40,983 nucleotides of DNA from a virus: positions 1-40,983 of IMG/VR virus record IMGVR_UViG_3300041403_000146; one strand, written 5' to 3'. Made by a program: the position numbers and the translations under genes. This document shows positions 40,201-40,983 of this stretch, piece by piece (the first letter of the stretch is position 1; each line of letters opens with the position of its first letter). Under the pieces are notes generated by a model. That model did not search any database, had not been told where the DNA came from, and saw only the letters and a list, made by a program, of their open reading frames with translations.

Positions 40201-40983
40201 ATCAAAGTAGAAATAACCTTTTAGGGTATCGCTACTATCGTGCATCTTGAACCCGCCAGAAGTGGCGGTGCTGTTAAACTGTATGTACTGTGAGCTACCG
40301 GTTAGATTAGAGCTACCGGAAAAATCAAGTATGTTGAGTCTGGATGAGCCAGCGGGGTCTACATAGTAAGAGGTGTCGGCTGAATCATAGAAGATTGGAG
40401 CACTAAAAGAGGAGTTTGAAGTAGCAGAACCAAGAAACAGAACGTCATTATCTAGGTAATAAAACCTCATAGCCCGATTTGCAGCATGTGTAGACGCACT
40501 CATAGCGCCCATGCCCATGTGAAAATACCCGTCCCCAGTATAATACATGTGCATTGAGGCACTGCCCCATTTTCCAGATTCTCCTATACTGATGCCGCCA
40601 CGCTCTGTCGAGCCATCTGCCACATCCATTGTTATCCAATTAGTGTCATTTCCTAGCCCTACATTCAAATCACCTGCAACTACAAGTGTATTTAGTAATG
40701 AGGTGGAAGCTGGATTTACATAGTAAGTGGTGTCGTTTGAATCATAGAAAATTGGTGCACGGATATCTACATTAGCGGTGACATTGCCAGAGCTGTTGAT
40801 ACTTAGCCTATCAGCATTGTTGACGCGAAACTGCATTGAGTCAGTCGAATGATTGTATTCGATATAACCCGCCAATGACCCGTCACCAAAAGCAAGTCGA
40901 CCAAGACTTGTTGCCCCGCTATCAATAACGATGCCTGCATTTCCAGTGCCTTTCGCAGCTAATTGATTAAGACTCGTATAGCC
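37219..40983 (-). CDS. Giant tail fibre with ten FYD repeats (5' end outside window)
   Basis: The visible 1254 residues begin without a start codon: the frame is open to the window edge, and 36 residues (including AAKGTGNAGIVIDSGA and LGRLAFGDGS) lie before a TTG at 40873 that could be mistaken for the start. Ten copies of RAPIFYDSDNTAYYVNPAS-like units appear, separated by variable beta-rich segments with Trp (WGDYVRTWEF), one resembling a pyocin-knob/tip domain. The C-terminus (NGYWMVGP) is a compact beta domain with WQRGDMVVIKNSQG, suited to receptor contact. No S74 chaperone is seen. It is the first leftward gene in view, and likely a fibre for attachment. Confidence 0.88.
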   Translation of the reverse strand, partial: GYTSLNQLAAKGTGNAGIVIDSGATSLGRLAFGDGSLAGYIEYNHSTDSMQFRVNNADRLSINSSGNVTANVDIRAPIFYDSNDTTYYVNPASTSLLNTLVVAGDLNVGLGNDTNWITMDVADGSTERGGISIGESGKWGSASMHMYYTGDGYFHMGMGAMSASTHAANRAMRFYYLDNDVLFLGSATSNSSFSAPIFYDSADTSYYVDPAGSSRLNILDFSGSSNLTGSSQYIQFNSTATSGGFKMHDSSDTLKGYFYFDPSGIGVLIGGTWGLKVDYSGNNFATTSSRAPIFYDSDNTAYYLNPASTSDVNILNYNRLDGPATSSRDKIRVYSSSSYAIGMQSAVTYGGLNDWAMTFQFSNESDRGFWWGHEGHTTAQGAMSLTTAGHLFVGSRVDAPIFYDSDNTAYYTNPASTSSLNSINMTGWLTYNDGERNANNAVWYPNVQTRAVRWFFALASSVGSGGNYAGVMHFSPWSGTTSSTGDASYQLAFGSTAVNGGGVPQLRIRKGIDTTWNSFYNIHHDGYADMYATSSFRAPIFYDSNDTSYYVDPASLTNLKALRVNNATNTGVTEIGTIGNDSANGYTRGSIVMSRNANQITWDTATNLWTYDGGGSTDFSLITSAINEGLSFFVGSGVTTPTTYTHTDFKDNFLHLNITSSGNATFFTDVRAPIFYDSDDTAFYVNPAGTNSRIRASFIGANEAYLYESATNAMAIRTGASGAYKYFTFGADGTFNALGGRVTAATDMRAPIFYDSDNTSYYWNPNYNSGHRLNTVSGYLIAGPQNTSYCHFSTDRGSFYFDKTVTFDGDGIRMYDTAADVRSYIFYDQNDSSYYVDPNLTSVLNDLTVNGLIYGNGSQAQRLNLEARGQHTEATLPSGWGDYVRTWEFVETGDWSFSYGYVDNINMYSNSASWQFFYAYTNDATTPIRFRNATYSSDAWFGWREIVDTGGSAQTKSGSLRSSDDMRAPLFYDIDNTAYYVNAAGNSFFHEIRIDDILRHNGDTDTYFQFHAADQARIVTGGAERFEVNNTYVMANDQFRTPLIYDLNNTAYYVDPNGTSVLSTLNMVGIVTTRENTSAFTSANDTTLSVRGNTSYGAVMSFHRPDAYAVNFGLDTDNKIKIGGWSMGSVAYPVIHTGNYDSELSGGSISTATNGGGVNYVYANAGGTPTRGDCAVHVYHQWSANLSLTLTHSSWQRGDMVVIKNSQGINITVTATRIYLPDGSYDTSVTFNGVVGSFTLIKYNTTNGYWMVGP
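37790..40765 (-). repeat. Ten dispersed FYD-type repeats of about 25 residues in the giant fibre
   Basis: Units such as FYDSDNTAYYVNPASTS and FYDSNDTSYYVDPASLT occur ten times, 70 to 200 residues apart, separating different inserted modules. At DNA level near-identical 20-base stretches recur, for example TGAGTCGTAGAAGATTGGTG (plus strand) near 38716 and 40097. This is a mosaic with repeated joints. Confidence 0.87.

Noticed and set aside
40873-40875. TTG at 40873-40875 as the start of the giant fibre
   Set aside because: The frame remains open for 36 more codons to the window edge, with fibre-like sequence and no ribosome site in front of the TTG.
1-40983. Integration or attachment site, integrase or transposase
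   Set aside because: No tyrosine or serine recombinase, no IS terminal repeats and no tRNA-derived attachment sequence was found. The HNH gene is the only likely mobile gene.

Overview
The window reads as part of a tailed phage genome or prophage-like contig of the kind recovered from marine metagenomes. The evidence is dense packing of genes, mostly overlapping or separated by a few bases, a phage replication module, a lysis cassette, and several very long repeat-rich tail and virion proteins. No ribosomal RNA, tRNA, integrase, terminase, portal or capsid gene is visible, so this is only part of the genome. Genes run off both ends: the tail of a VRR-NUC-type nuclease at the left, and a giant tail fibre at the right whose frame stays open to the last base. 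The large internal-virion-like proteins and the lack of a recognisable siphovirus or myovirus tail module favour a podovirus-like phage. That is an inference, and the host cannot be named from this sequence.

The rightward half (1-11112) is the early and replication region. Small accessory genes (67-aa and 29-aa hypotheticals, a winged-helix-sized protein, a three-helix membrane protein, a DUF6378 protein, an 82-aa protein and a 57-aa zinc ribbon) lead into a family A DNA polymerase with proofreading domain. A Cas4/RecB-like nuclease with four cysteines follows, then a small HNH-like basic protein, an SNF2-type helicase, a coiled-coil protein, a helix-turn-helix protein with a very acidic tail, a putative ssDNA-binding protein and an AEP-primase/DUF927-helicase fusion. 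Regulation is visible in the gaps: a palindrome with a helically phased TGG array (464-550), a 184-bp leader with a possible H-type pseudoknot (4571-4605), a near-consensus sigma70 promoter (6264-6292), a structured element (8028-8083) and a strong rho-independent terminator (11167-11190).

The leftward half (11189-40983) is the virion and lysis region, read from high to low coordinates. It opens with a fibre carrying ten FYD-type repeats (entering from outside the window), followed by small fibre-associated proteins including a tail assembly chaperone-like protein. Next come a 297-aa beta-repeat protein and a 973-aa fibre ending in a self-cleaving S74 chaperone. The lysis set is two small membrane proteins, a coiled-coil membrane protein and a T4-type lysozyme. 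After an HNH endonuclease and a second promoter come a 614-aa tail-hub-like protein, a C1q/TNF-like protein, a 2273-aa protein with eight 80-aa coiled-coil repeats and an EF-hand, three Gln/Ala-rich virion proteins, and a 2178-aa protein with a HEATH zinc-protease motif. The two transcription units converge at 11113-11190.

The strongest leads are the pseudoknot leader of the helicase, the phased operator or iteron array, the Cas4-like nuclease beside the polymerase, the leucine at the lifestyle-linked polymerase position, and the glycine-rich motif shared by otherwise unrelated giant virion proteins.
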